Source of the DNA: Actinomycetes bacterium
GTDB lineage: Bacteria > Actinomycetota > Acidimicrobiia > Acidimicrobiales > RAAP-2
Direction: 5' to 3'
DNA: 64,000 bases
NCBI GenBank assembly: GCA_021827705.1
Contig: JAKAUQ010000028.1
Span: 37,877 to 101,876 of the forward strand
Shown: one piece after another, positions 47,161-57,611 of the stretch
Layout of the letters: the number at the start of each line of letters is the position of its first letter
How positions within the stretch are numbered: the stretch's first letter is position 1
Translations under genes and position numbers: made by a program
Notes under the pieces: generated by a model
Told to the model about the DNA's origin: nothing
Seen by the model: the letters and a program-made list of their open reading frames with translations, nothing else
Database searches by the model: none

Positions 47161-49631
47161 TGCGCGTACCCCGTTCCTGGCTCAGCGAGTTCGTCGACCT
47201 GCCCGAATCCGACAGTGAGCTGCGCGACATCCTCGACGACCTCGGACTGGTGGTGGAGGCTGTGGACCACGTCGGTGCGGGCCTGGAACAGGTGGTGGTA
47301 GCCCGCGTCGAGGAGATCCACGCGATCCCTGGGGCCGACCGCATCCGTCGCATCGTGGTCGATGCCGGAGACGGCCCCGTCGAGGTGGTGTGCGGGGCGT
47401 GGAACTTCGAGGTTGGCCAGCACGTGCCCTTCGCTCCGGTCGGCACCGTCTTGCCCGGAGGGCTGGCCATCAACCGTCGGGTCATGCGCGGCGTCACCAG
47501 CAACGGCATGCTCTGCTCGCCCCAGGAGCTCGAGATCGGCGACGACCACGGCGGGCTGCTCATCTTGGATGACCGGGGGGCTGACCAGGTGGGTCAGTCC
47601 GTGGGCGAGGCACTCGGACTGGGCCACGACGTGGTCTACACGCTCTCGGTCGAGGGCAACCGCCCCGACGCCTGGTCCATCTACGGGGTGGCCCGCGACC
47701 TGGCGGCTCGTCTGGGGCGGCCGCTGCGCGAGCCGGCACTGGCCAGTCCCGATCGGGGGCCCGCCACTGATGAGGTGGCTCACGCCGTGGTGGGGGCACC
47801 TGCTCTCTGTGCCCGGCTCACGGTGTCCGTCCTCGAGAACGTAGCGATCGGGCCCTCACCGGCGTGGGTCGTCCAGCGCCTCGAGCGCGCCGGCATGCGC
47901 GCCATCTCCAACGTGGTCGACGCGTCGAACTACGTGATGCTCGAGCTCGGTCAGCCGACGCACCCCTACGACCTGGACCGGGTGGCCGGAGCCACGCTCC
48001 AGGTCCGCGCGGCACTTCCCGGCGAGACGCTGGCCACTCTCGACGGCGTTGCGCGCCACCTGGCGCAGCCGGGACGGGGACTCGGGGACACGGGCGTCGA
48101 CTGCGTCATCACCGACGGCGACGACCAGGTCATCGGCCTGGCCGGCATCATGGGCGGCGCCTCGACGGAGATCGGTGACTCCACGACGCGCGTCCTGGTG
48201 GAGGCGGCGTGCTTTGATGCGATGACCATCGCGCGCTCCTCCAAGCGCCACGGACTGCGGACCGAGGCGTCCACGCGCTTCGAGCGCGGGGTGGACCCCG
48301 AAGTCGCCCTACGCGCGGTGGCGCGCCTGGTCGAGGTGCTGCGCGCCTCGGTACCGGATCTCGTCTGGCGCGCACACCCCCTCGACGTGCGCGGCGTGGC
48401 GACTCCGCCCGCGCGGGTCGAATTGCGCTCCGGCGACGTCGAACGGGCGCTCGGCGCCCCTATCGAGGAGACCGAGGTGCGCCAGGGCCTCGAAGCGCTG
48501 GGCTTCACCGTGGCGGCGGCCGCCGGCGGGGGCCTGGTGATCGACGCACCGAGCTCGCGCCCCGACGTGCGCGGGGGCGCGGCGGGCCGGGCCGACGTCA
48601 TTGAGGAGATCGCCCGACTCCACAGCTACCGCCGCCTGCCGCGTCGCACGCCGACGTGGGCCGCGCCCGGCGGGCTGAGCGATCTCCAGCGGCTGCGCCG
48701 CCGTCTGCGCACGGCGATCGTGGACCTCGGGGTCACCGAGGTCTGGACGCCGTCGCTGGTCAGCGAGCGGCAGTTTGCGCGCACGCACCCCCAGGCACGA
48801 CCCGTGCGGGTCACCAACCCCTTGGCCAGTGACAGCACCGTCCTGCGCCCGACTCTCGTGTCGGGCATCGCCGAGGTCTGGGCACGCAATCGCGAACGAG
48901 GACTGGTGGATCTGCGCCTGGGCGAGCTGGGCGTGGTCTTTGCGCATCCCGGCGACGTCGCTGAGCCCCGTCGCAGTCGCGGAGGCGTCGGCGGGAGAGC
49001 ACAGCTGGACCTGCCCACCGAGACCGAACGGCTCACGGTGCTGCTGGGTCACCATGAGGACGATGCCACGACGGCCGTCGCGCTGTGGGTCACGCTGGCC
49101 GGACTGCTCGGGTTCGTCGAGTCGGACTTTCGCTTCCGGGCCCGCGCTGACGTGGCCGCGACGCATCCCACCCGCACCGCCGAGGTCATCACGCGCGGCG
49201 GCGAGACAGTCGTGGGTGTGGTCGGCGAACTGGACCCGGACCTGGTGCTCGAGATCCAGGGAACCCCGGGCCGTATCGGCCTGCTCGATTTGGAGGTCCA
49301 GGTTCTCCAGTCACTGCGGGCCGCCCGGCCGGAACGAGCCGCTCAGATGCCGAGCCGCTTCCCGAGCGCCCTCATCGACCTGGCCTTCACCGTTCCCCTC
49401 TCGGTGCGCGCCGGTGACCTCGCCGACGCTCTGCGGGCCACCTCGGCGCTGGTGGAGTCGGTACGACTCTTCGATGTCTACCGGGGCGCCGGACTGCCCG
49501 CCGATACGCGGGGCCTGGCCTTCGCCGTGCGGCTGGGTGCGCCAGATCACACGCTCGACGACGCCGAGGTCGCCGTGCTGCGCCGCCAGCTGATCGATGC
49601 CGCGGCGGCTGGGGGGGCGCTCCTGCGGTGA
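47160..49631 (+). CDS. pheT: Phenylalanyl-tRNA synthetase beta subunit
   Basis: 823 residues with the full domain order: N-terminal region, tRNA-binding domain (VEVVCGAWNFEVGQHVPFAP), B3/B4 editing domain, B5, catalytic-like core and a C-terminal ferredoxin-fold anticodon-binding domain (SRFPSALIDLAFTVPLSV onwards). Start ATG overlaps the pheS stop (TGATG). Confidence 0.96.
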   Translation: MRVPRSWLSEFVDLPESDSELRDILDDLGLVVEAVDHVGAGLEQVVVARVEEIHAIPGADRIRRIVVDAGDGPVEVVCGAWNFEVGQHVPFAPVGTVLPGGLAINRRVMRGVTSNGMLCSPQELEIGDDHGGLLILDDRGADQVGQSVGEALGLGHDVVYTLSVEGNRPDAWSIYGVARDLAARLGRPLREPALASPDRGPATDEVAHAVVGAPALCARLTVSVLENVAIGPSPAWVVQRLERAGMRAISNVVDASNYVMLELGQPTHPYDLDRVAGATLQVRAALPGETLATLDGVARHLAQPGRGLGDTGVDCVITDGDDQVIGLAGIMGGASTEIGDSTTRVLVEAACFDAMTIARSSKRHGLRTEASTRFERGVDPEVALRAVARLVEVLRASVPDLVWRAHPLDVRGVATPPARVELRSGDVERALGAPIEETEVRQGLEALGFTVAAAAGGGLVIDAPSSRPDVRGGAAGRADVIEEIARLHSYRRLPRRTPTWAAPGGLSDLQRLRRRLRTAIVDLGVTEVWTPSLVSERQFARTHPQARPVRVTNPLASDSTVLRPTLVSGIAEVWARNRERGLVDLRLGELGVVFAHPGDVAEPRRSRGGVGGRAQLDLPTETERLTVLLGHHEDDATTAVALWVTLAGLLGFVESDFRFRARADVAATHPTRTAEVITRGGETVVGVVGELDPDLVLEIQGTPGRIGLLDLEVQVLQSLRAARPERAAQMPSRFPSALIDLAFTVPLSVRAGDLADALRATSALVESVRLFDVYRGAGLPADTRGLAFAVRLGAPDHTLDDAEVAVLRRQLIDAAAAGGALLR

Positions 49632-50362
49632 GCGCGTCGGCGACTCCGGACCCCAGCGTCACTTTCGTTCCGCGCATGGCCCGGAGCCGCGCCTTCACGA
49701 CGCGCTGGCCGGTGCGCCTCGGCGACTGCGGCCCGGACGGACGGCTGCGGCCCGACGGCCTGGTCCGCTACCTCCAGGACGTGGCGAGCGACGACTGGAT
49801 CGACACGGGACTGCCCGCGGGCCCGACCTGGCTGGTGCGCCACGCCACGGTGCGCCTGAGGCCGGAGGCTCGGTGGCCCGAGCTCGGTGAGGAGGTGACG
49901 CTTACGACCTGGTGCTCGGGCACCGGTGCCGCGTGGGCCGAGCGGCGCACCGACATCGAGGTCGATGGCCAGTGCCGACTCGAGACGGTGACCCTGTGGG
50001 TGTCAGTTGGCCCGGCGGGCCGTCCCGTGCGGCTCGGTGCGGACTTCTTCGCGGCCTACGGGGAGTCGGCGCAACGCAAGGTATCGGGGCGCGTGAGCCT
50101 GGTGCCGCCGCCGCCGGACGCCGAGCGTCGGCCGTGGCCGCTGCGGCGTAGCGATCTGGACGTCGTGGGGCACGTCAACAACGCAGCGCTGTGGTCGCCC
50201 CTGGTCGAGCTGGCCTCGACGCCCCTGACCTTCGCTCGCGTGATCCACCACGCGCCGGTGACGGGCCAGGACACTCCCGAGCTAGTGGTGGCGGGCACCC
50301 GGTGGTGGCTAACCGTGCAGCAGCTCGTCCACGTCGAAGGCGTCTACACGCTCGGCGGCTGA
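49628..50362 (+). CDS. Acyl-ACP thioesterase
   Basis: 244 residues with two hot-dog domains. The first has a helix with GLVRYLQDVASDDWIDTG; the second shows RRSDLDVVGHVNNAALWSPL, the conserved Asp-Asn-His region of plant-type FatA and bacterial acyl-ACP thioesterases. It would release fatty acids from ACP. GTG start overlapping the pheT stop by 4 nt. The last 54 nt overlap the convergent transporter gene. Confidence 0.85.
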   Translation: MSASATPDPSVTFVPRMARSRAFTTRWPVRLGDCGPDGRLRPDGLVRYLQDVASDDWIDTGLPAGPTWLVRHATVRLRPEARWPELGEEVTLTTWCSGTGAAWAERRTDIEVDGQCRLETVTLWVSVGPAGRPVRLGADFFAAYGESAQRKVSGRVSLVPPPPDAERRPWPLRRSDLDVVGHVNNAALWSPLVELASTPLTFARVIHHAPVTGQDTPELVVAGTRWWLTVQQLVHVEGVYTLGG

Positions 50363-51208
50363 GGCCGGCGCCGTGGCCAGGATGCTGCCCAGCAGCACCA
50401 GCGGGAATCCCACCGCGATGGCCGAGGTCAGGGGCTCGTGCAGGAACGCGATGCCCATCACGACGGCGATGGCGGTGTTGGTGTAGGTCACCACGACGCC
50501 ACGCGTCGAGCCCACTTCCTTGACGAGTTCGAAGAAGATCAGGAAGGCACTGGCCGTACAGATCAGCGAAAGGATCGCGATCGAGCTGAGGGTCTCGCCG
50601 TTCACGTGCTGGGGCCAGTGCACGATCGCCCAGGGCGTCCAGGCGATGGCGACCATCGCGGTGGCCCCCGCGACCACCGCGACGCCCGGCACGTCGGCCA
50701 GCTTCGTCGCGAGGATCATCGGCCCGAAGGTGTAGCCGATGGCGATCACCATCATGAGGCCGATCCAGCGCAGCGACCCGCTGTGGACGCCACTGACGAC
50801 GAGCAGGATGACGCCGGCCGCACCGACCAGCAAGCCGCCGTAGCGCCGGGGCGCGAAGCGCTCCCCGTCGCGCCGCAGCAACTGCACGACGACCGAGAAG
50901 AGGGGCACCGCCGCGATGAGCAGGCTGGTGAGCGAGCTGGAGATGTGGCGCTCGGCAGTGGCCATGAGGTACCAGGGGATCCCGAACTCGACGAAGGCGA
51001 AGGCGGCGATCCAGCCCAGATGACGGCGCACGGCCGCCACGTGGTGGCCCCGCAGGACGACCGGGATCAGGATCAGGGCCGCGGGCGCGGTGCGCCCCAG
51101 CACCAGGACGCCGGGGTCCAGCTGGCGAACGGCGATCCGGATGAAGAAGTACGGGATGCCCCACACGACCGACATGGCCGCGAAGAGCACCCAGCCGCGA
51201 CGTGACAC
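50309..51208 (-). CDS. EamA/DMT-family transporter
   Basis: 299 residues, about ten transmembrane helices in two EamA repeats (WGIPYFFIRIAVRQLDPG at the start; TYTNTAIAVVMGIAFLHEPLT in the second). Probable exporter of amino acids or small metabolites; the substrate is not predictable. The GTG start at 51208 follows a TACACT -10 element by 6 nt; a more upstream ATG at 51262 would lie in the arg operator region. It is divergent from argC, raising the possibility of an arginine-linked role. Confidence 0.85.
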   Translation of the reverse strand: MSRRGWVLFAAMSVVWGIPYFFIRIAVRQLDPGVLVLGRTAPAALILIPVVLRGHHVAAVRRHLGWIAAFAFVEFGIPWYLMATAERHISSSLTSLLIAAVPLFSVVVQLLRRDGERFAPRRYGGLLVGAAGVILLVVSGVHSGSLRWIGLMMVIAIGYTFGPMILATKLADVPGVAVVAGATAMVAIAWTPWAIVHWPQHVNGETLSSIAILSLICTASAFLIFFELVKEVGSTRGVVVTYTNTAIAVVMGIAFLHEPLTSAIAVGFPLVLLGSILATAPASAAERVDAFDVDELLHG

Positions 51209-51214
51209 CCGGCC

Positions 51215-51220
51215 AGTGTA
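51215..51220 (-). promoter_or_regulatory. -10 element of leaderless EamA transporter promoter
   Basis: TACACT on the minus strand, 6 nt before GTG at 51208. Confidence 0.55.
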
Positions 51221-51237
51221 TCGGGCGGGCGCTTGGT

Positions 51238-51266
51238 TGCATAAACAACCACTTGTGTGCATAAAC
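51238..51266 (+). promoter_or_regulatory. Tandem ArgR operator (ARG boxes) before argC
   Basis: TGCATAAAC occurs at 51238-51246 and again at 51258-51266, spaced 20 bp, about two helical turns. The half-site resembles known ARG boxes, which normally occur as tandem pairs about 21 bp apart. The second copy contains the argC -10 element, so bound ArgR (encoded at 53968) would block RNA polymerase. Confidence 0.65.
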
Positions 51267-51267
51267 T
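51262..51267 (+). promoter_or_regulatory. -10 element of leaderless argC promoter
   Basis: TAAACT, 6 nt before the argC ATG at 51274 and overlapping the second ARG box. Confidence 0.6.
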
Positions 51268-51273
51268 TGCGTT

Positions 51274-52281
51274 ATGGATGTAGCAATCGTCGGGGCGAGC
51301 GGCTATGCCGGATCCGAGCTGTACCGGCTGGCCGACGCCCACCCGGACCTCAACGTCGTCGTGGCCACCGGAGCCTCGCAGGCGGGACGTCGCGTGAGTG
51401 AGGCGGTACCGGCGCTCGCGGCCATTGCGGGCGACCAGCGCTACGCGCCCACCGCGGCGGCTCTAGCGGCCGACATCGACACCGCATTCATCGCCTTACC
51501 CCACGGCGAAAGCCAGTCGCTGGTCCCGCGCCTGCTCGCCCGTGGCGTGCGCGTGGTGGACCTCGGGGCTGACTTCCGCTTGCAGGACGCGGCAGCCTAC
51601 GCGCGCTGGTACGGCCACGAGCACGTCGCGCCCCAGCACCTGGGCGACGCCGTCTACGGATTGGTCGAGCGCCACCGTCACGAGCTGCCCGGAGCGCGCC
51701 TGGTGGCGTCGCCCGGGTGCTACCCGACGGCCTCGATCCTGGCCCTGGGACCCTTCGCGGATGCCGGCCTGCTCGAGGCGGGCACCGTCATCGTCAATGC
51801 GCTCAGCGGCACCTCGGGCGCGGGTCGGTCGCTCAGTGAGCGCCTGCAGTTCAGCCGTCTGGCGGGCAACGCCGAGGCCTACGGGCTCCTCACCCACCGT
51901 CACACCGCCGAGATGGAGATGGAGCTGGGCGAGGGAGTCCTATTCACGCCGCACCTGCTGCCGGTGAGCCGCGGGATGCTGGTGACGGCGTACGCCCGGG
52001 TGCGCGAGCGGGACCTCGATCCCCTGGCGCTGCTGCGCCGGGCCTACGCTGACGAGCCCTTCGTCGTCGTACAGGACGAACCGCCAGCGCTGAAGGATGC
52101 GGTGGGGTCGAACCTGTGCGTCGTGTCGGCCCGCCTCGATCCGCGCACGGGCTGGCTGATCGCCATGAGCGCGATAGATAACCTGATCAAGGGGGCGGCC
52201 GGTCAGGCGATCCAGGCCTGGAACGTCGCGACGGGCCTCGCTGAGACGACTGGCCTGCCGCGAGCGGGAGTCACGCCGTGA
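51274..52281 (+). CDS. argC: N-acetyl-gamma-glutamyl-phosphate reductase
   Basis: 335 residues. N-terminal NADP fold AIVGASGYAGSELYRL, catalytic cysteine in SPGCYPTASILAL, and GRSLSERLQFS and HRHTAEMEMEL further on. It makes N-acetylglutamate semialdehyde. First gene of the arginine operon. Overlaps argB by GTGA. Confidence 0.96.
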   Translation: MDVAIVGASGYAGSELYRLADAHPDLNVVVATGASQAGRRVSEAVPALAAIAGDQRYAPTAAALAADIDTAFIALPHGESQSLVPRLLARGVRVVDLGADFRLQDAAAYARWYGHEHVAPQHLGDAVYGLVERHRHELPGARLVASPGCYPTASILALGPFADAGLLEAGTVIVNALSGTSGAGRSLSERLQFSRLAGNAEAYGLLTHRHTAEMEMELGEGVLFTPHLLPVSRGMLVTAYARVRERDLDPLALLRRAYADEPFVVVQDEPPALKDAVGSNLCVVSARLDPRTGWLIAMSAIDNLIKGAAGQAIQAWNVATGLAETTGLPRAGVTP

Positions 52282-53060
52282 CCGTGGTCGTCAAGCTCGG
52301 GGGGCACGCCCTGGACCGGGTGGATGCCCTGGCGCCGCGCCTCGTCGAGTTGGCTGAGGACGTGCGGGCGCTGCGCGATGAGGGCGTCGTGATCGTGCAC
52401 GGTGGGGGTCCCCAGATCGCCGAGCTGGCCGATCGGCTGAGTGTGCCGAGTCACTTCATCGATGGCCTCCGGGTGACCGACGTCGAGACGATGCGCGTCG
52501 TCGCGTGGGCTCTGAGCGAGGTCAACCTTGCGGTGACGTCGGCCCTGGTGCACGCCGGACTCCCCGCCGTGGGCGTCGCGGGGATCAGCGGTGGCATGGT
52601 TCAAGGAGCGCCGGCTGGCCCGGCGTGGGGACGCACCGCCCAAAATGTCGACGTCGAACCGGCCGCCCTGGTGGCCCTGGTGCGCGCCTCGTGGATCCCC
52701 GTGGTCAGTCCGTTGACCCTGGCGAGCGACGGCGGGATGGTCAATGCCAACGCCGACACGGTGGCGGGCGCGATCGCCGGGGCGCTGGGCGCTGGCGCCC
52801 TGCTCCTGCTCAGCGACGTGGAGCAGTTGCGTGCCGACCCCGACGACGCGACCACCGCGCTGGCGCACGTCACGGGCGCGGACATTGCACGGATGCTGGC
52901 GTCGGGGGCGATCCGCGATGGCATGCGGCCCAAGGCGCGTGCGGCGCTGGACGCCGTGCATGCGGGAGCCCGACGGGTGGTGGTTGGCGACGGGACGCGG
53001 CCCCACGCGCTGCGCGAGTTGCTGACCGGGCAGGGACCGAGCACGGAGGTGGTGGCGTGA
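52278..53060 (+). CDS. argB: Acetylglutamate kinase
   Basis: 260 residues, amino acid kinase fold. VVKLGGHAL, VIVHGGGPQI and NADTVAGAIAGAL are conserved. The N-terminal helix that forms hexamers in arginine-inhibited enzymes appears short, so feedback inhibition may differ. It follows argC directly, without argJ between them. Confidence 0.9.
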   Translation: MTVVVKLGGHALDRVDALAPRLVELAEDVRALRDEGVVIVHGGGPQIAELADRLSVPSHFIDGLRVTDVETMRVVAWALSEVNLAVTSALVHAGLPAVGVAGISGGMVQGAPAGPAWGRTAQNVDVEPAALVALVRASWIPVVSPLTLASDGGMVNANADTVAGAIAGALGAGALLLLSDVEQLRADPDDATTALAHVTGADIARMLASGAIRDGMRPKARAALDAVHAGARRVVVGDGTRPHALRELLTGQGPSTEVVA

Positions 53061-53971
53061 GCCGACATGTCGTGACAGTCGAGGAGTTGGGGGAGCACGA
53101 GCTGACCCAGATCTGCGCCCTCGCGCTCGATGCCCCGCGTGACGTCCTGCACGGCCAGGGCGTCGCGCTGGTCTTCGAGCAGCCGAGTCTCCGGACGCGG
53201 AGCTCCAGCGCCCTGGCGGTGCGCGCCCTAGGGGGATGGCCGATGTTCATCACCGACGAGGAGATCGGCCTCGATCGGCGCGAGTCAGTCGAGGACGTGG
53301 GGCACACCCTGGCCGAGTACTACTCGATCTGCGCCCTGCGCGTGCGCGACCATGGGGTCTTCGGGCGCCTCGTCGAGACCGTGGGCGACCGGCTCGGCGT
53401 CGTGAACCTCCTCAGCCGGGCCGCTCACCCGACCCAGGCCGTGGCCGACATCTTGACCATGGCGGAGCACTTCACCTCGGGGCGGGTCGAGGACCTGGCG
53501 GGCCTGCGCGTGGCCTACGTGGGCGATGTCACGAATGTGGCGCGGTCCCTGGCGGTGGCCCTGCGGCTCTTGGGGGCCGAGGTCGTCCTGGGTGCCCCCG
53601 ACCCGTACCAGCTGGGGGAGGCTGGACCCGAGGATCCTCGCCGTATTGAGCGCGGGTCGTTGCGCCTCGTCGGGACCGCGCGCGAGGCCGTGGCTGGTGC
53701 CCACGTGGTGTACACGGACTCGTGGATTTCGATGGGGCTCGAGGCCGAGCGCCGCGAGCGGCTGGACGCTCTGCGAGACTTCCAGGTGGGTGAGGACCTG
53801 TTGGCCGGTGCGGACCCGGCCGCCGTGGTGATGCACTGCCTGCCCGCCCACCGGGGCGAGGAGGTCGATCCACAGGTGCTGGATTCGTCGCGTTCGCTGG
53901 TGTGGCGCCAGGTCGCCCATCGCGTCTCGGCGATGCGAGGCGCGCTTCGCTGGATGAAGGAGATCCCATGA
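53057..53971 (+). CDS. argF: Ornithine carbamoyltransferase
   Basis: 304 residues. Carbamoyl-phosphate motif SLRTR (a known variant of STRTR), HPTQAVADILTMAEHF, and the ornithine-side MHCLPAHRGEEV. The frame is open upstream inside argB, but GTG at 53057 overlaps the argB stop and gives the family length. The step makes citrulline. Confidence 0.95.
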   Translation: MSRHVVTVEELGEHELTQICALALDAPRDVLHGQGVALVFEQPSLRTRSSSALAVRALGGWPMFITDEEIGLDRRESVEDVGHTLAEYYSICALRVRDHGVFGRLVETVGDRLGVVNLLSRAAHPTQAVADILTMAEHFTSGRVEDLAGLRVAYVGDVTNVARSLAVALRLLGAEVVLGAPDPYQLGEAGPEDPRRIERGSLRLVGTAREAVAGAHVVYTDSWISMGLEAERRERLDALRDFQVGEDLLAGADPAAVVMHCLPAHRGEEVDPQVLDSSRSLVWRQVAHRVSAMRGALRWMKEIP

Positions 53972-54455
53972 CCAAGACGCAGCGACAGCACCGTATCGCC
54001 GAGATGCTCGAACACGAGACCATCTCGACTGCCGCCCAGCTGGTCGGGCGCCTTCAGGCCGAGGGAGTCGCGGCGACCCAGGCGACGGTCACTCGGGACC
54101 TCCACGAGCTGGGCAGCATCAAGGTTCGCGATGACCAGGGGGTGCGTCGCCTGGTGCTGCCCACGGTGACCAAGATGAGTGCCCCGCCACTGGACCACTT
54201 GCGCCGCATGATGACCGAGTGGGTGGTGTCGGTGGAGGGCTCGGTCAATCTAGTCGTCTTGCACACCCCGCCGGGGTGTGCGCACGTCGTGGCATCGGCC
54301 CTCGATCGAAGCGTCCTGCCGGACGTACTCGGTAGTGTGGCGGGGGACGACACCGTGCTCGTCATCGCGCGTGACGAGCGCTGCGGTCGGCGTCTGGTCA
54401 GTCAGTTCCGCCAGCTGGCAGCTCTGCCGGAGGGCAAGCAGGGAAGGGGCGCGTA

Positions 54456-54456
<1 letters not shown>
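53968..54456 (+). CDS. argR: Arginine repressor ArgR
   Basis: 162 residues. N-terminal winged-helix DNA-binding domain (QRQHRIAEMLEHETIST, ATQATVTRDLHELGSIKV) and a C-terminal hexamerisation/arginine-binding domain ending in GDDTVLVIARDE. It should bind the ARG boxes before argC. GAAGGAG precedes the ATG, which overlaps the argF stop; the argR start is therefore well supported. Confidence 0.96.
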
Positions 54457-55675
<1,219 letters not shown>

Positions 55676-55679
<4 letters not shown>

Positions 55680-57073
55680 CGCTCTGGCACGGGCGGTTCA
55701 GCTCGGCGATGGCCGCATCGCTGTGGCAGCTCTCGGAGAGCTTCCCCTTCGACCACCTGCTGTACCGCCAGGACCTGGCCGGTTCACGCGCTCACGTCCG
55801 TGGCCTCGTCGAGGCGTCGCTGCTGAGCGCGGCGGAAGCCGAGCAGATCCTCGCCGCGCTCGATGCCGTCGAGGAGGAGTTCGCTCACGGCACGTTCGAG
55901 CGCGGCTCGGGCGACGAGGACGTGCACACGGCGATCGAGCGCCGGGTGACCGAGATCGCCGGATCCGTCGGCGCCAAATTGCACACGGGGCGCAGCCGCA
56001 ACGACCAGGTTGCCACGACGGTGAAGCTCTTCGTGCGCGATGCCACGGTCGAGATCGCCGACGGGGCCCTGCGCCTCGGCGAGGCCCTGATGGCGCTGGG
56101 CCAGCGCGACCCCTCACGATACCTGCCGGGCTATACCCACCTCCAGCGTGCCCAGCCGGTCCTGCTGGCCCATCACCTGGCCGCCCACGCCTGGGCGCTG
56201 ACACGCGACATCGACCGGCTGCTGGAGACCCGGCGACGCATGAACGTATCGCCGCTGGGTGCGGGGGCCCTGGCGGGATCATCGCTGCCTCTCGACCCGG
56301 GCTACACGGCGCAGCTGCTCGGATTCGACCGGTCGTTCGCCAACTCCATGGACGCGGTGAGCGATCGGGACTACGTGGCCGAGCTGCTCTTCGACATCGC
56401 GATGCTGGGCGTGCACCTGTCGCGCATGGGCGAGGAACTCGTCTTGTGGACCAGCAGCGAGTTCGGCTTCGCCACGCTGGGTGACGACTTCACGACCGGA
56501 TCGTCCATGCTGCCGCACAAGAAGAACTCCGACGTCGCCGAGTTGGCGCGGGGCAAGTCCGGCCGACTCATCGGCAACCTGACGACCATGCTGGTCGTAC
56601 TGAAGGGCCTGCCTCTGGCGTACAACCGCGACCTGCAGGAGGACAAGGAGCCCCTGATCGACTCGGTAACCCAGGTCACTCGCGTCCTGGAGGCCCTGCG
56701 CGGGGCGTACGGATCCCTGGAGTTCCACGAGGAGGTCGCCGGCGCGGCCGCTGACGATCCCTACATGGCCGCGATCGACCTGGCCGAGCGCCTGGTGGAG
56801 CAAGGACGTCCCTTTCGGGAGGCGCACGAGCTGGTGGGCCGGGCGGTGGGCGAGTCCGTGCGGTCGGGTCGGCCCTTCCGGGAGGTCGTGGCCGAGACGA
56901 CCGACTTGGCCGGACTGCTCGCGGTCTTCGAGCCCGGGGCGACGCTGCGGAGTCGGAGCTCGCGGGGAGCCGCCGGGCCGGTCGCGTGGCCCTATCAGCA
57001 AGAGACCTGGCAGGTCGTGGACGCGACCCTGCGGGACCGGATCGCCGCGGCGCGTGCGGGGGAGACAGCGTGA
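55676..57073 (+). CDS. argH: Argininosuccinate lyase
   Basis: 465 residues. Starts WHGRFSS; HTGRSRNDQVATT, YTHLQRAQPVLLAHH and the catalytic loop TGSSMLPHKKNSD with Ser276/Ser277. Final arginine step, releasing fumarate. The frame is open upstream within argG; the ATG overlapping the argG stop is correct for length. Confidence 0.97.
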
Positions 57074-57573
57074 AGGTTCGCGAGATCGTCTCGTGGCACC
57101 CCAATGGACTGCGCGTGCAGGCGGCACTGGAGGCGGCGGGGTCGAGTGCCCGCATCGTCGAGACCATCGAGCCGTCGCCGACGGCCGTGCGTGCGGCCGC
57201 ACAGCTGGACATCGAGATTGGCCAGGTGGCCAACTCCTTGCTGTTCGACGCTGACGGGGAACCACTCCTGATCCTGGCCTCGGGCGCCCACCGGGTTGAT
57301 ACCCAGCGGGTTGCCAGAGATCTGGGTGTGGCGGCCCTGCACCGTCCCGGACCCGACTTCGTGCGTGAGCACACGGGCCAGCCCATCGGGGGCGTGGCTC
57401 CGCTCGGGCACCCCGAGCCGGTGCGCACCGTAATTGACACGGCACTGGCCGCGTGGCCCGTGGTCTGGGCGGCCGGTGGGCATCCCCGCTACGTCTTTCC
57501 CACATCGTTCGAGGAGCTGGTGCGCATGACGGGTGGAACGGCGCTCGCCGTGGGGGCGATGGAGGGCGTGTGA
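57070..57573 (+). CDS. YbaK/EbsC-family aminoacyl-tRNA deacylase
   Basis: 167 residues. Family blocks: QVANSLLFDADGEPLLILASG, HTGQPIGGVAPLGHP, and AAGGHPRYVFPTSFEELVRMTGG. These trans-editing proteins hydrolyse mischarged tRNAs such as Cys- or Ala-tRNA(Pro). GTG start overlapping argH by 4 nt, so it is translated with the arginine operon, although no functional link to arginine is known. Confidence 0.9.
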   Translation: MKVREIVSWHPNGLRVQAALEAAGSSARIVETIEPSPTAVRAAAQLDIEIGQVANSLLFDADGEPLLILASGAHRVDTQRVARDLGVAALHRPGPDFVREHTGQPIGGVAPLGHPEPVRTVIDTALAAWPVVWAAGGHPRYVFPTSFEELVRMTGGTALAVGAMEGV

Positions 57574-57611
57574 CACTGCGGTGCCACCGTGGTTCCTGAC
57601 CCGAGGTGCCC

